Below are positions 1 through 6,966 of a DNA stretch of 9,036 nt, piece after piece. Both the position numbers and the translations under genes were made by a program. The stretch spans positions 1 through 9,036 of the forward strand of contig JAPSIU010000101.1 of assembly GCA_031178565.1 (NCBI GenBank), given 5' to 3'. Origin of the DNA: Leucobacter sp. (GTDB taxonomy: Bacteria; Actinomycetota; Actinomycetes; Actinomycetales; Microbacteriaceae). How positions within the stretch are numbered: position 1 is the first letter of the stretch; each line of letters opens with the position of its first letter. A model generated the notes under the pieces. That model did not search any database, was not told where the DNA came from, and saw nothing but the letters and a program-made list of their open reading frames with translations.

Positions 1-345
1 CGTGCGGTCGGCTTCAACGAGTCACCCGTACCCGACTACACCTCGCTCGCGCTGATCCCGGGCCAGCGGATCCTGATCTGCTCCGACGGGCTCACCAAGG
101 AGCTCACCGACATCGGGATCCAGCACTTCCTCGCCTCGACCAAGACCGCCGAGGAGACCGCCACGGTGCTCGTCGAGCAGGCGCTGGAGAACGCCGGACG
201 GGACAACGTGACGGTGATCGTCATCGATGTGCACGCGGTGGGCGACGTGGTCGACACCGGCAGCCTCGAGGCGTCGGGGATCGACCCCGACGAGGTGCCG
301 GATTCCGATGAGGCCCCGGGGATCAGCCCCGACGAGGCGTCCTAG
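1..345 (+). CDS. PP2C-family Ser/Thr protein phosphatase, C-terminal part (5' end outside window)
   Basis: Only the last 114 residues are present, in frame from base 1 to a TAG stop. PP2C phosphatases are Mn/Mg-dependent and remove phosphate from Ser/Thr; in actinobacteria they usually counter PknB-type kinases. Two family signatures are visible: LICSDGL (visible residues 25-31), whose Asp29 matches the metal-binding Asp of the SDGL motif, and GRDNVTVIVIDV (66-77), whose Asp68 matches the conserved DN near the domain end. The opening RAVG also fits the segment before SDGL. After the domain there is only a tail of about 37 residues, rich in Asp, Glu and Pro, with an imperfect repeat (GIDPDE, GISPDE). 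No transmembrane helix follows, unlike the membrane-bound PstP architecture, so this is probably a soluble, Stp-like enzyme. The gene ends 1 nt from the convergent aminotransferase gene. The family is secure; the substrate is unknown. Confidence 0.88.
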   Translation, partial: RAVGFNESPVPDYTSLALIPGQRILICSDGLTKELTDIGIQHFLASTKTAEETATVLVEQALENAGRDNVTVIVIDVHAVGDVVDTGSLEASGIDPDEVPDSDEAPGISPDEAS

Positions 346-346
346 G

Positions 347-1693
347 CTATCGGCAGCCGGCGAACGCCTCGTCGAGGACCGCCACCACGTCGCGCAGCAG
401 CGCGTCGCTCATCTTGAGCGACGGCAGGAACCGGATCGCCTGGTTGTGGACGCCGCTGCTGAGCAGCAGCACGCCGCGCTGCGCCGCGAACTCGATGACG
501 CGCGCGACGAGGTCGGCGTCGGGCTCGAGCGTTCCGGGCTTCACGAGCTCGATCGCGAGCATCGCCCCCATGCCGCGCACCTCCGCGATGCAGTCGTGCT
601 CGGCCTGCAGCTTCCGGAGGCCGGCAGCGAAGGTCTCCTCGATGCGCTTCGCCTCGGCGAGCAGGTTCTGGGCCTCGATCTGCTCGAAGACCGCCACCGC
701 GGCAGCGCACGAGACCGGGTTGCCGCCGAACGTGCCGCCGAGCCCGCCGGGCTGCGACTTGTCCATGATCTCGGCGCGGCCGGTGATCCCCGCGAGCGGC
801 AGGCCGCCCGCGATGCCCTTCGCGGAGAGCACGATGTCGGGCTCGACGCCGAACTGCTCGATCGAGAAGACGGTCCCGGTGCGGGCCATCCCCGCCTGCA
901 CCTCGTCCGCGATGAAGACGATGCCGTTCTCGCGGCACCACGCGGCGAGCGCCGGGAGGAAGCCGTCGGCCGGCACGATGAAGCCGCCCTCGCCCTGGAT
1001 CGGCTCGACCACGAGGCAGGCGAGATCCTCGGCCCCCGCGACCTTCTCGAGGTGGGCGATCGTGCGCTTCGCGGCCTCTTCGCCGCTCAGGCCGTCGTGC
1101 AGCGGATAGGAGTTCGGCGCCTTGTACACGTCGCTCGCCCGAGGACCGTAGCCGAGCGCGTACGGCGCCGCCTTGTGGTTCATGGTCGAGGTGAGCATGG
1201 TGCGGCCGTGGTAGGCGTGCTCGAGGACCGCGACGCCGGGCCGGCCGGTATGCTTGCGCGCGATCTTCACGCCGTTCTCCACGGCCTCGGCGCCGGAGTT
1301 CATGAGGAGCGTCTTGTAGGGCTGCTCCGCGGTGGATCCGGGCACGTGCTTCGCGAGGTACTCGGCGACCCGCACGTACGGCTCGTACGGCGTCATGGTG
1401 AAGAGCGTGTGCGTGACCTTGTTCAGCTGCTCGGTCGCGGCGGCGACCACTGCGTCGTCCGTGTGGCCGATCGTGGTGACGCCGATCCCGCCGCACACGT
1501 CGATGATCCGGTTGCCGTCGACGTCGACGACGATCGAGTCGTGCGCGCGCTCGATGTAGACGGGCAGCACGCTGTGCACGCCCGGCGGGACAACCGCGCG
1601 CCGGCGCTCATGGATCTCTCGCGAGCGCGGACCGGGGATCTCGGTCACGATGAGGCGCTCCTGGGGGATGCTGGTGGAGGTCGAATCGCTCAT
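347..1693 (-). CDS. gabT: 4-aminobutyrate (GABA) aminotransferase, PLP-dependent class III
   Basis: The product has 448 residues, normal for GabT. It should move the amino group of GABA to 2-oxoglutarate, giving succinic semialdehyde and glutamate, in the cytoplasm. Class III aminotransferase landmarks appear in order: NSGAEAVE (132-139) for PLP phosphate binding, AYHGRT (160-165) with the ring-stacking Tyr161, VVEPIQGEGGF (228-238), FIADEVQAGMARTG (260-273) with PLP-binding Asp263, LSAKGIAGGLPL (289-300) with Schiff-base Lys292, and GGTFGGNP (319-326). I chose the ATG at 1691-1693 because the N-terminus then has normal length and a TAGTAT -10 box lies 7 nt upstream; the frame stays open beyond it only because GC-rich DNA has few stops. 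No gabD or regulator gene lies beside it in this window. Ornithine or another omega-amino acid is a possible alternative substrate, but the PIQGEGGF and SAKGIAGGLP segments match bacterial GabT well. Confidence 0.93.
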   Translation of the reverse strand: MSDSTSTSIPQERLIVTEIPGPRSREIHERRRAVVPPGVHSVLPVYIERAHDSIVVDVDGNRIIDVCGGIGVTTIGHTDDAVVAAATEQLNKVTHTLFTMTPYEPYVRVAEYLAKHVPGSTAEQPYKTLLMNSGAEAVENGVKIARKHTGRPGVAVLEHAYHGRTMLTSTMNHKAAPYALGYGPRASDVYKAPNSYPLHDGLSGEEAAKRTIAHLEKVAGAEDLACLVVEPIQGEGGFIVPADGFLPALAAWCRENGIVFIADEVQAGMARTGTVFSIEQFGVEPDIVLSAKGIAGGLPLAGITGRAEIMDKSQPGGLGGTFGGNPVSCAAAVAVFEQIEAQNLLAEAKRIEETFAAGLRKLQAEHDCIAEVRGMGAMLAIELVKPGTLEPDADLVARVIEFAAQRGVLLLSSGVHNQAIRFLPSLKMSDALLRDVVAVLDEAFAGCR

Positions 1694-1706
1694 ACGCTCG
1701 ATACTA
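1694..1706 (-). promoter_or_regulatory. Candidate leaderless promoter of gabT (-10 box TAGTAT)
   Basis: On the minus strand the hexamer TAGTAT (forward 1701-1706) is followed by 7 nt (CGAGCGT) and then the gabT ATG. A -10 box placed here would start transcription at or within a base of the ATG, giving an mRNA with no leader. No convincing -35 hexamer is seen 16-18 nt further upstream. The only Shine-Dalgarno-like bases before the ATG are GAG within CGAGCG, too close to be useful. The call rests on the hexamer and on the same spacing at metG and ispE. Confidence 0.5.
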
Positions 1707-1824
1707 CTCTGGAGCCATGAGGGAACTGCACGAGTACCGGGTCGAGGTGGAGCGGGCCGGGATCGCGACCGAACTCGGGATGCCGCTCCCGCGTAACGCG
1801 GCCGGTCGTGTCCGCTGTTCCCAA

Positions 1825-1837
1825 TACAATGGAACCC
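1825..1837 (+). promoter_or_regulatory. Candidate leaderless promoter of metG (-10 box TACAAT)
   Basis: TACAAT (1825-1830) is followed by GGAACCC (1831-1837) and the ATG at 1838. The hexamer is one base from the TATAAT consensus and stands out in otherwise GC-rich DNA. The 7-nt gap predicts that transcription starts at the ATG itself. No good -35 hexamer is visible. The location also argues against the in-frame upstream starts at 1808 (GTG) and 1829 (ATG), which would lie inside or upstream of the promoter. Confidence 0.55.
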
Positions 1838-3433
1838 ATGGCCAACCCCCGCTCGTTCTTCCTCACCACGCCCATCTTCTACGTGAACGACGCCCCGCAC
1901 ATCGGGCACGCGTACACGGAGGTCGCGGCCGATGTGCTCGCGAGGTGGCACCGACAGGGCGGCGACGACACCTGGTTCCTGACGGGCACCGATGAGCACG
2001 GGCAGAAGATCCTGCGCACGGCGACGGCGAACGGCGTGGAGCCGAAGGAGTGGGCGGATCGCCTCGTCGAGTCGGCGTGGAAGCCGCTGCTCGACACGAT
2101 CAACATCTCGAACGACGACTTCATCCGCACGACGGACGCGCGTCACGAGGAGGGCGTCGCCAAGTTCCTGCAGAAGCTCTACGACGACGGCCACGTCTAC
2201 GCCGGCGAGTTCGAGGCGCTGTACTGCGTCGGCTGCGAGGAGTTCAAGCCGAAGAGCGAGATCCTCGACGGCACGGGCGAGTTCGAGGGCGAGAAGGTCT
2301 GCGCGATCCACTCGAAGCCGCTCGAGCTGCTGCAGGAGAAGAACTACTTCTTCAAGATGAGCGCGTTCCAGGATCGTCTCCTCGCGCTCTACGAGGAGCG
2401 ACCCGATTTCGTGCAGCCCGCGAGCGCGCGCAACGAGGTGGTCGCGTTCGTACAGCAGGGGCTCGAGGATCTCTCGATCTCGCGCACCTCCTTCGACTGG
2501 GGCGTGCCGATCCCGTGGGATTCGTCGCACGTCACCTACGTCTGGTTCGACGCGCTGCTCAACTACGTGACGGCGATCGGATACGGCCGCGACGACGCGG
2601 AGTTCGACCGCCGCTGGCCCGCGAGCCACCTCGTCGGCAAAGACATCCTGCGCTTCCACGCGGTCATCTGGCCGGCGATGCTGATGGCCGCCGGGATCGA
2701 GGTTCCGGATCACGTCTTCGCGCACGGCTGGCTCCTCGTCGGCGGCGAGAAGATGTCGAAGTCGAAGCTCACCGGGATCGCGCCGAACGAGATCACGGAC
2801 ACCTTCGGCGCCGATGCCTTCCGGTACTACTTCATGCGGGCCGTCTCCTTCGGTCACGACGGCTCGTTCAGCTGGGAGGACCTCGCCGCCCGGTACCACG
2901 CGGAACTGGCGAACGGCTTCGGCAACCTCGCGAGCCGGGTGCTCGCCATGAACGCCAAGTACTTCGAGGGGCGCGTGCCGGCACCTTTGGAAGAGCAGGC
3001 GGAGCATGCCGACGACGCGGAGATCCGCGAGCTCGCCGCCTCGGTCGCCGCGCGAGCCGACGAGCGGATCGAGGCCTTCGCGATCCACGAGGCGATCGCC
3101 GCCGTGTGGGAACTGGTCGACGCGCTCAACGGCTACATCACCGAGCAGGAGCCGTGGGTGCTCGCGAAGGATCCCGGGCAGCGCGATCGCCTCGCGAGTG
3201 TGCTCTACACGGCAAGCGAGGGGCTGCGCGCGCTCGCCGAGCTGCTCTCGCCCGTGATCCCCGAGGCGGCGCAGAAGCTGTGGGCGGCTCTCGGCGCCGA
3301 GGAGACGCTCGGGGAGCTCGCCGCGCAGCCGATCCGCGAGGCCGGACGCTGGAGGCGCCTCCCCGCGGGCGTCCAGCAGCACCCGCTCGCCGGGCTCTTC
3401 CCCCGCATCGAGACGGACGGTTCCGCGAAGTGA
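1838..3433 (+). CDS. metG: Methionyl-tRNA synthetase
   Basis: The product has 531 residues. It charges tRNA-Met and initiator tRNA with methionine using ATP, in the cytoplasm. The class I catalytic fold is marked by TTPIFYVNDAPHIGHAY (10-26, HIGH at 21-24), GTDEHGQK (50-57) and KMSKS (305-309). A zinc-knuckle-like insertion is seen as CVGC (130-133) and CAIH (155-158), so the ligands look like three Cys and one His. The helical anticodon-binding domain follows, with ELANGFGNLASRV (356-368) and NGYITEQEPW (431-440). The protein ends soon after, without the extra C-terminal tRNA-binding/dimerisation domain of the E. coli enzyme (about 677 residues); this short form is common in actinobacteria. 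I chose the ATG at 1838 because MANPRSFFLTTPIFYVN matches the usual short N-terminus and the -10 box sits directly before it. The gene overlaps tatD by 4 nt (GTGA), so they are probably co-transcribed and translationally coupled. Confidence 0.97.
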   Translation: MANPRSFFLTTPIFYVNDAPHIGHAYTEVAADVLARWHRQGGDDTWFLTGTDEHGQKILRTATANGVEPKEWADRLVESAWKPLLDTINISNDDFIRTTDARHEEGVAKFLQKLYDDGHVYAGEFEALYCVGCEEFKPKSEILDGTGEFEGEKVCAIHSKPLELLQEKNYFFKMSAFQDRLLALYEERPDFVQPASARNEVVAFVQQGLEDLSISRTSFDWGVPIPWDSSHVTYVWFDALLNYVTAIGYGRDDAEFDRRWPASHLVGKDILRFHAVIWPAMLMAAGIEVPDHVFAHGWLLVGGEKMSKSKLTGIAPNEITDTFGADAFRYYFMRAVSFGHDGSFSWEDLAARYHAELANGFGNLASRVLAMNAKYFEGRVPAPLEEQAEHADDAEIRELAASVAARADERIEAFAIHEAIAAVWELVDALNGYITEQEPWVLAKDPGQRDRLASVLYTASEGLRALAELLSPVIPEAAQKLWAALGAEETLGELAAQPIREAGRWRRLPAGVQQHPLAGLFPRIETDGSAK

Positions 3434-4368
3434 GCACGGACACCCCGTCGGACCCGGTGAACGGAGGCCTGCGCAAGCGCGCCTCGGAGAGCGGATCCAA
3501 GCGCGACCTCACACGCCCCCCGGCCCCCGAGCCGCTGCCGATCCCCGTCTACGACAACCACGCCCACCTCGAGTTCGAGGACGGCGTGGATCAGCTCGAC
3601 CCCGTGGACTCGCTCGACCGCGCAGAGGCCGTGGGGATCCGAGGCGTCGTGCAGGTGGGAACCGACCTCGAGACGAGCCGCTGGGGTGCGACCCTCGCGG
3701 AGCACGAGCCGCGTGTGCTCGCGGCCGTCGCGCTCCACCCGAACGAGGCGCCGAAGCTCTTCGAGAAGGGGCTGCTGAGCTCGCACCTCTCCGAACTCTC
3801 CCGTCTCGCCGCTCGGCCCAGGGTGCGGGCCGTGGGGGAGACCGGTCTCGACTTCTTCCGCACCGGCGAGGACGGCCGAGCGGCGCAGATCGAATCCTTC
3901 GAAGCGCACATCGACATCGCGAAGGCGAACGGGATCGCGCTGCAGATCCACGACCGGGACGCCCATGACGAGGTCGTGGCGACGCTCAGGCGCGTCGGCG
4001 CGCCCGAGCGCACCGTGTTCCACTGCTTCTCGGGCGACGCAAGGCTCGCGCGGATCTGCAACGAGCACGGCTGGTACATGTCGTTCTCCGGCACGGCGAC
4101 GTTCAAGAACGCCCCGGCTCTCCGCGAGGCGCTGACGATAGCGAAGCCGGAGCTCGTGCTCGCCGAGACCGATGCGCCGTTCCTCACCCCCGAGCCCTTC
4201 CGCGGCCGCCCGAACGCGCCGTACCTGCTGCCGCACACGATCCGCCGCATGGCCGAGACGGTCGAGGAACCGCTCGACGCCTTCTGCTCGCGGATCGCGG
4301 AGAACACGGAGCGCGTGTACGGGCTGTGGGACCCGTCGGCGGACTCCGGCGCCGGGGCCGCGGCGTGA
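3430..4368 (+). CDS. tatD: TatD-family metal-dependent hydrolase / DNase
   Basis: The product has 312 residues and belongs to the amidohydrolase-fold TatD family, whose characterised members are metal-dependent DNases with 3'-5' exonuclease activity. Metal-site residues are all in place: DNHAHLE (42-48, His44 and His46), GETGLDFF (136-143, Glu137), QIHDRDA (172-178, His174), FHCFSGD (197-203, His198) and AETDAPFLTPEPFRGRPNAP (245-264, Asp248). About 40 residues precede the barrel; they are basic and then Pro-rich, longer than the few residues seen in E. coli TatD. The GTG start at 3430 overlaps the metG stop (GTGA), and no strong ribosome binding site is seen, so translation probably depends on coupling to metG. 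Another in-frame GTG at 3457 would trim nine residues. The stop overlaps the rsmA start in the same way. The metG-tatD-rsmA order is conserved in actinobacteria; the cellular substrate is not settled. Confidence 0.95.
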   Translation: MSTDTPSDPVNGGLRKRASESGSKRDLTRPPAPEPLPIPVYDNHAHLEFEDGVDQLDPVDSLDRAEAVGIRGVVQVGTDLETSRWGATLAEHEPRVLAAVALHPNEAPKLFEKGLLSSHLSELSRLAARPRVRAVGETGLDFFRTGEDGRAAQIESFEAHIDIAKANGIALQIHDRDAHDEVVATLRRVGAPERTVFHCFSGDARLARICNEHGWYMSFSGTATFKNAPALREALTIAKPELVLAETDAPFLTPEPFRGRPNAPYLLPHTIRRMAETVEEPLDAFCSRIAENTERVYGLWDPSADSGAGAAA

Positions 4369-5258
4369 GTGACGACGCCCCGGCTCTGCTGGGGCCGAAG
4401 GAGATCCGGGACCTCGCCGAGCGGCTCGGCGTCTCGCCGACGAAGAAGCTCGGACAGAACTTCGTGGTCGATCCGAACACGGTCCGCAAGATCGTGCGGC
4501 TCGCGGATGTGCGCTCGGGTGATCGTGTGATCGAGGTGGGCCCGGGCCTCGGATCGCTGACCCTCGGACTCACCGAGGCCGGCGCCGAAGTGACGGCCGT
4601 GGAGATCGACCACCGTCTCGCGGCCGAGCTGCCGCACACGGCGCGGGCGATGCAGCCGGGGATCTTCGAGGATCCCGGTGCGCCGCGGCTGCGGGTGATC
4701 CGCAGCGACGCGCTCGAGCTCTCCTCGGAACAGCTGGGCGAGCTTCCCGGCGCCCCGGAGGTCCTCGTCGCGAACCTGCCCTATAACGTGTCGGTGCCGA
4801 TCCTCATGCACCTGCTCGAACTGATTCCGCAGCTGCGCTCCGGTCTCGTGATGGTGCAGGCGGAGGTCGGCCACCGCATCGCCGCGCCGCCCGGCTCGAA
4901 GGAGTACGGCGCGCCGAGCGCGAAGGCCGCGTGGTACGGGGAGTGGCGGATCGCGGGGAACGTGAGCCGGCGCATCTTCTGGCCGGTGCCCGGAGTCGAC
5001 TCCGTGCTCGTCGGCTACGAACGGCGCGCCGAATCGCGGGGCGACGAGGCGGAACGGGTGCGCACGTTCGCGCTCGTGAACGCCGCGTTCGCGCAGCGGC
5101 GGAAGATGCTGCGCCAGGCGCTGCAGCCGGTGCTCGGCCCCCTCGATCGGGCGGTCGCCACCATCCGGGCGGCGGGGATCGAACCGACCGCTCGCGCGGA
5201 GGAGCTCGATATCGAGGCCTATCTCGCGATCGCGCGCGCGCACTCGACCGAGGGGTGA
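4365..5258 (+). CDS. rsmA: 16S rRNA (adenine1518-N6/adenine1519-N6)-dimethyltransferase
   Basis: The product has 297 residues. RsmA (KsgA) uses S-adenosylmethionine to dimethylate two adjacent adenines in the 3'-terminal hairpin of 16S rRNA during late 30S assembly; its loss typically gives kasugamycin resistance. The sequence shows the family entry motif KKLGQNFVVDP (27-37), SAM motif I as VIEVGPGLGSLT (55-66) with acidic Glu80 after the second strand, the catalytic NLPYN (137-141) that flips the target adenine, and VPGVDSVLV (208-216) in the C-terminal half. The GTG start at 4365 overlaps the tatD stop in GTGA, giving the expected short N-terminus before ALLGPKEIRDLAERLG. The frame is open 13 codons upstream to an ATG inside tatD, but those residues do not look like the family. 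In several actinobacteria an rpf gene lies between tatD and rsmA; here there is none. Confidence 0.96.
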   Translation: MSDDAPALLGPKEIRDLAERLGVSPTKKLGQNFVVDPNTVRKIVRLADVRSGDRVIEVGPGLGSLTLGLTEAGAEVTAVEIDHRLAAELPHTARAMQPGIFEDPGAPRLRVIRSDALELSSEQLGELPGAPEVLVANLPYNVSVPILMHLLELIPQLRSGLVMVQAEVGHRIAAPPGSKEYGAPSAKAAWYGEWRIAGNVSRRIFWPVPGVDSVLVGYERRAESRGDEAERVRTFALVNAAFAQRRKMLRQALQPVLGPLDRAVATIRAAGIEPTARAEELDIEAYLAIARAHSTEG

Positions 5259-5279
5259 TCGCGCCGAGGACGGGTGCGC

Positions 5280-5292
5280 TAGCGTGTACGTT
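5280..5292 (+). promoter_or_regulatory. Candidate leaderless promoter of ispE (TAGCGT box)
   Basis: TAGCGT (5280-5285) fits TANNNT and is followed by exactly 7 nt (GTACGTT) before the ATG at 5293, the same geometry as at gabT and metG. It lies in the 34-nt gap between rsmA and ispE. The hexamer is a weaker -10 match than the other two and no -35 is evident, so the call rests mainly on the shared spacing. If real, ispE can be transcribed apart from metG-tatD-rsmA. Confidence 0.38.
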
Positions 5293-6225
5293 ATGGACAC
5301 GAGTCGGCGACGTTCAGTCACGGTGCGCGCCCCGGGCAAGATCAACGTTTTCTTTCGTGTGGGCGCCCTGCAGGCGGACGGCTATCACGATGTGGCCTCG
5401 CTGTACCAGGCGGTATCCCTGTTCGAGGAGGTCACCGCAGCGGAGGCCGATGACTTCTCCGTGCGTTTCGGGGGGCCCATCGACTCGAGCGGGCTGCCCC
5501 TCGATCGCACGAACCTCGCGATCAGGGCGGCGATGCTGCTCGCGGAGCGCACGGGCCACCCCGGCGGCGCCGAGCTGACCGTGGTGAAGCGCGTGCCGAT
5601 CGCGGGCGGCATGGGCGGCGGATCGGCCGACGCGGCGGCGGCGCTCCTCGCGTGCGACGAGCTGTGGGGGACGGGACTCGGACGCGCCGGGCTGCTGCCG
5701 CTCGCGGCCGAGCTCGGCGCCGACGTGCCCTTCGCGCTCGAGGGCGGCACGGCCGTCGGGACGGGCCGCGGAGACGAACTCAGCCCGGCCCTCGCGAAGG
5801 GGACCTTCCACTGGGTGCTGGCGCTCTCGGACGCGGGCCTGAGCACCCCCGTGGTCTATCGCACACTCGACCGGCACCGCGATATCCACGTCGTCGACCT
5901 CGGGCCCCAGCCGGATCTCGTCAAGGTCGACACCGCCGTGCTGCAGGCCGTCCGCATCGGCGACGCGAGCTCTCTGGCGGAGTCGATGCACAACGACCTG
6001 CAGGCGGCAGCGCTCAAGCTCGCCCCCGAGCTCGCCGAGCTGCTCGAACTGGGCGAGTCCCGAGGCGCGCTCGCGGGCATCGTGTCCGGCTCGGGACCGA
6101 CCGTGGCGTTCCTCGTGGACAGCGCTCAAGCCGCCGCCGAGCTGCTCGGTGTGCTCACCCGCGCCGGTGTGCGAGCCCTCACCGCCACGGGCCCCGTCGG
6201 GGGCGCGCGGGTGATGGAGGGATGA
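5293..6225 (+). CDS. ispE: 4-diphosphocytidyl-2-C-methyl-D-erythritol kinase
   Basis: The product has 310 residues. IspE phosphorylates CDP-methylerythritol with ATP, the fourth step of the MEP route to isopentenyl diphosphate, so this organism makes isoprenoids by the non-mevalonate pathway. GHMP-kinase motifs are clear: APGKINVFF (13-21) with substrate-site Lys16, GGMGGGSADAAAALLACDEL (105-124) as the glycine-rich ATP loop, LGADVPFALEGGTAVGTGRG (141-160) with catalytic Asp144, and SGSGPTVAFLV (265-275) as the third motif. I prefer the ATG at 5293, which leaves about nine residues before the first strand and sits 7 nt after a TANNNT box; a GTG at 5284 would add three residues. The gene follows rsmA after 34 nt, as in many actinobacteria where ksgA and ispE are neighbours. 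The next gene starts about 75 nt downstream. Confidence 0.97.
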   Translation: MDTSRRRSVTVRAPGKINVFFRVGALQADGYHDVASLYQAVSLFEEVTAAEADDFSVRFGGPIDSSGLPLDRTNLAIRAAMLLAERTGHPGGAELTVVKRVPIAGGMGGGSADAAAALLACDELWGTGLGRAGLLPLAAELGADVPFALEGGTAVGTGRGDELSPALAKGTFHWVLALSDAGLSTPVVYRTLDRHRDIHVVDLGPQPDLVKVDTAVLQAVRIGDASSLAESMHNDLQAAALKLAPELAELLELGESRGALAGIVSGSGPTVAFLVDSAQAAAELLGVLTRAGVRALTATGPVGGARVMEG

Positions 6226-6265
6226 GGCGTCGCGTGGCCTCCGGTATCGCCGCGCGGGAATAACG

Positions 6266-6277
6266 ACGGGCGCCCGT
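6266..6277. repeat. Perfect 12-bp palindrome in the ispE-dsbA gap
   Basis: ACGGGCGCCCGT reads the same on both strands and lies 34 nt before the ATG of the DsbA-like gene. It could be a dimeric regulator site. It has no loop and no T-tract follows, so it is not a classical terminator. In DNA this GC-rich a 12-bp palindrome can also arise by chance. Confidence 0.4.
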
Positions 6278-6300
6278 GCGCTGCACCCGGTGTGAGTGAG

Positions 6301-6966
6301 ATGATCCGTGTCGATATCTGGTCCGACATCGCGTGCCCGTGGTGCTATCTCGGCAAGCGCCGATTCGAAGCGGGTGTCGCGGCGTTCCGCGAAACGCGCC
6401 CCGAGGTCGAATTCGAGGTGGAGAGTCACAGCTTCGAACTCGCCCCGGACACGCCGCTCGACTTCTCCGGCAGCGAGGTCGATTTCCTCGTGAAGCACAA
6501 GGGCATGCCGGCCGACCGGGTCGAGCAGATGCTGGCCCAGATGACCGAACTCGCGGCGGCCGAGGGCGTGACCTTCCGATTCGACCGGGTCAAGCACGCG
6601 AACACGGCGCGAGCGCACCGGGTCCTGCATCTCGCCAAGGACTCGGGACTGCAGGCGGAGATGCAGGATCGCCTCTTCCGAGCGTACTTCGGGGAGGGCG
6701 AGGACATGTCGGATCCCGACACGCTCGCACGCCTCGGCGCAGAGGTCGGCCTCGATCCCGAGGCCGTGCGCGCGGCGCTCGAGGACGAGTCCTACGGGGC
6801 GGCCGTGGAGCAGGACATCACCCGCGCCCGCATGCTCGGGGTGAGCGGCGTGCCGTTCTTCCTGATCGACCAGAAGTACGGCGTGTCCGGGGCGCAGTCC
6901 GCGGAGGCCTTCGCGGGGGCGTTCGAGCAGGTGCTCGAGCTTTCGCGCGGTGCGGCGCAGCGGTAG
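6301..6966 (+). CDS. DsbA-family thiol-disulfide oxidoreductase, FrnE-like
   Basis: The product has 221 residues and no signal peptide, so it probably acts in the cytoplasm. It has a thioredoxin fold with a helical insertion, as in FrnE / 2-hydroxychromene-2-carboxylate isomerase-like proteins. The N-terminus IRVDIWSDIACPWCYLGKRR (2-21) carries the redox motif CPWC (Cys12, Cys15). Further FrnE-type landmarks are VKHANTARAHRVLHLAK (97-113) and the cis-proline loop GVSGVPFFLID (180-190, Pro185). Two active-site cysteines point to thiol oxidoreductase or isomerase activity rather than the glutathione-transferase-like isomerase branch, which lacks CxxC. I chose the ATG at 6301 because the family begins within a few residues of the first strand; a GTG at 6292 would add three residues. 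Neither start has a strong ribosome binding site. It lies 75 nt after ispE and 39 nt before a gene for a Cys-rich peptide, which is a possible substrate or partner (inference). Confidence 0.9.
   Translation: MIRVDIWSDIACPWCYLGKRRFEAGVAAFRETRPEVEFEVESHSFELAPDTPLDFSGSEVDFLVKHKGMPADRVEQMLAQMTELAAAEGVTFRFDRVKHANTARAHRVLHLAKDSGLQAEMQDRLFRAYFGEGEDMSDPDTLARLGAEVGLDPEAVRAALEDESYGAAVEQDITRARMLGVSGVPFFLIDQKYGVSGAQSAEAFAGAFEQVLELSRGAAQR

Noticed and set aside
227..1720. A 497-codon plus-strand frame antisense to gabT
   Set aside because: It covers the aminotransferase gene on the other strand and its product is low-complexity Arg/Asp/His/Val-rich sequence with no motif.
347..3382. A 1011-codon open frame on the minus strand that includes gabT
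   Set aside because: Only the part from 1693 down to 347 matches a protein family. The upstream part is antisense to metG, is Arg/Val/Leu/Glu-rich without motifs, and stays open because stop codons are rare in this GC-rich DNA.
2050..4368. A 772-codon plus-strand frame containing tatD
   Set aside because: The first ~460 codons overlap metG out of frame and give an Arg-rich product of no family. The real start is the GTG at 3430 overlapping the metG stop.
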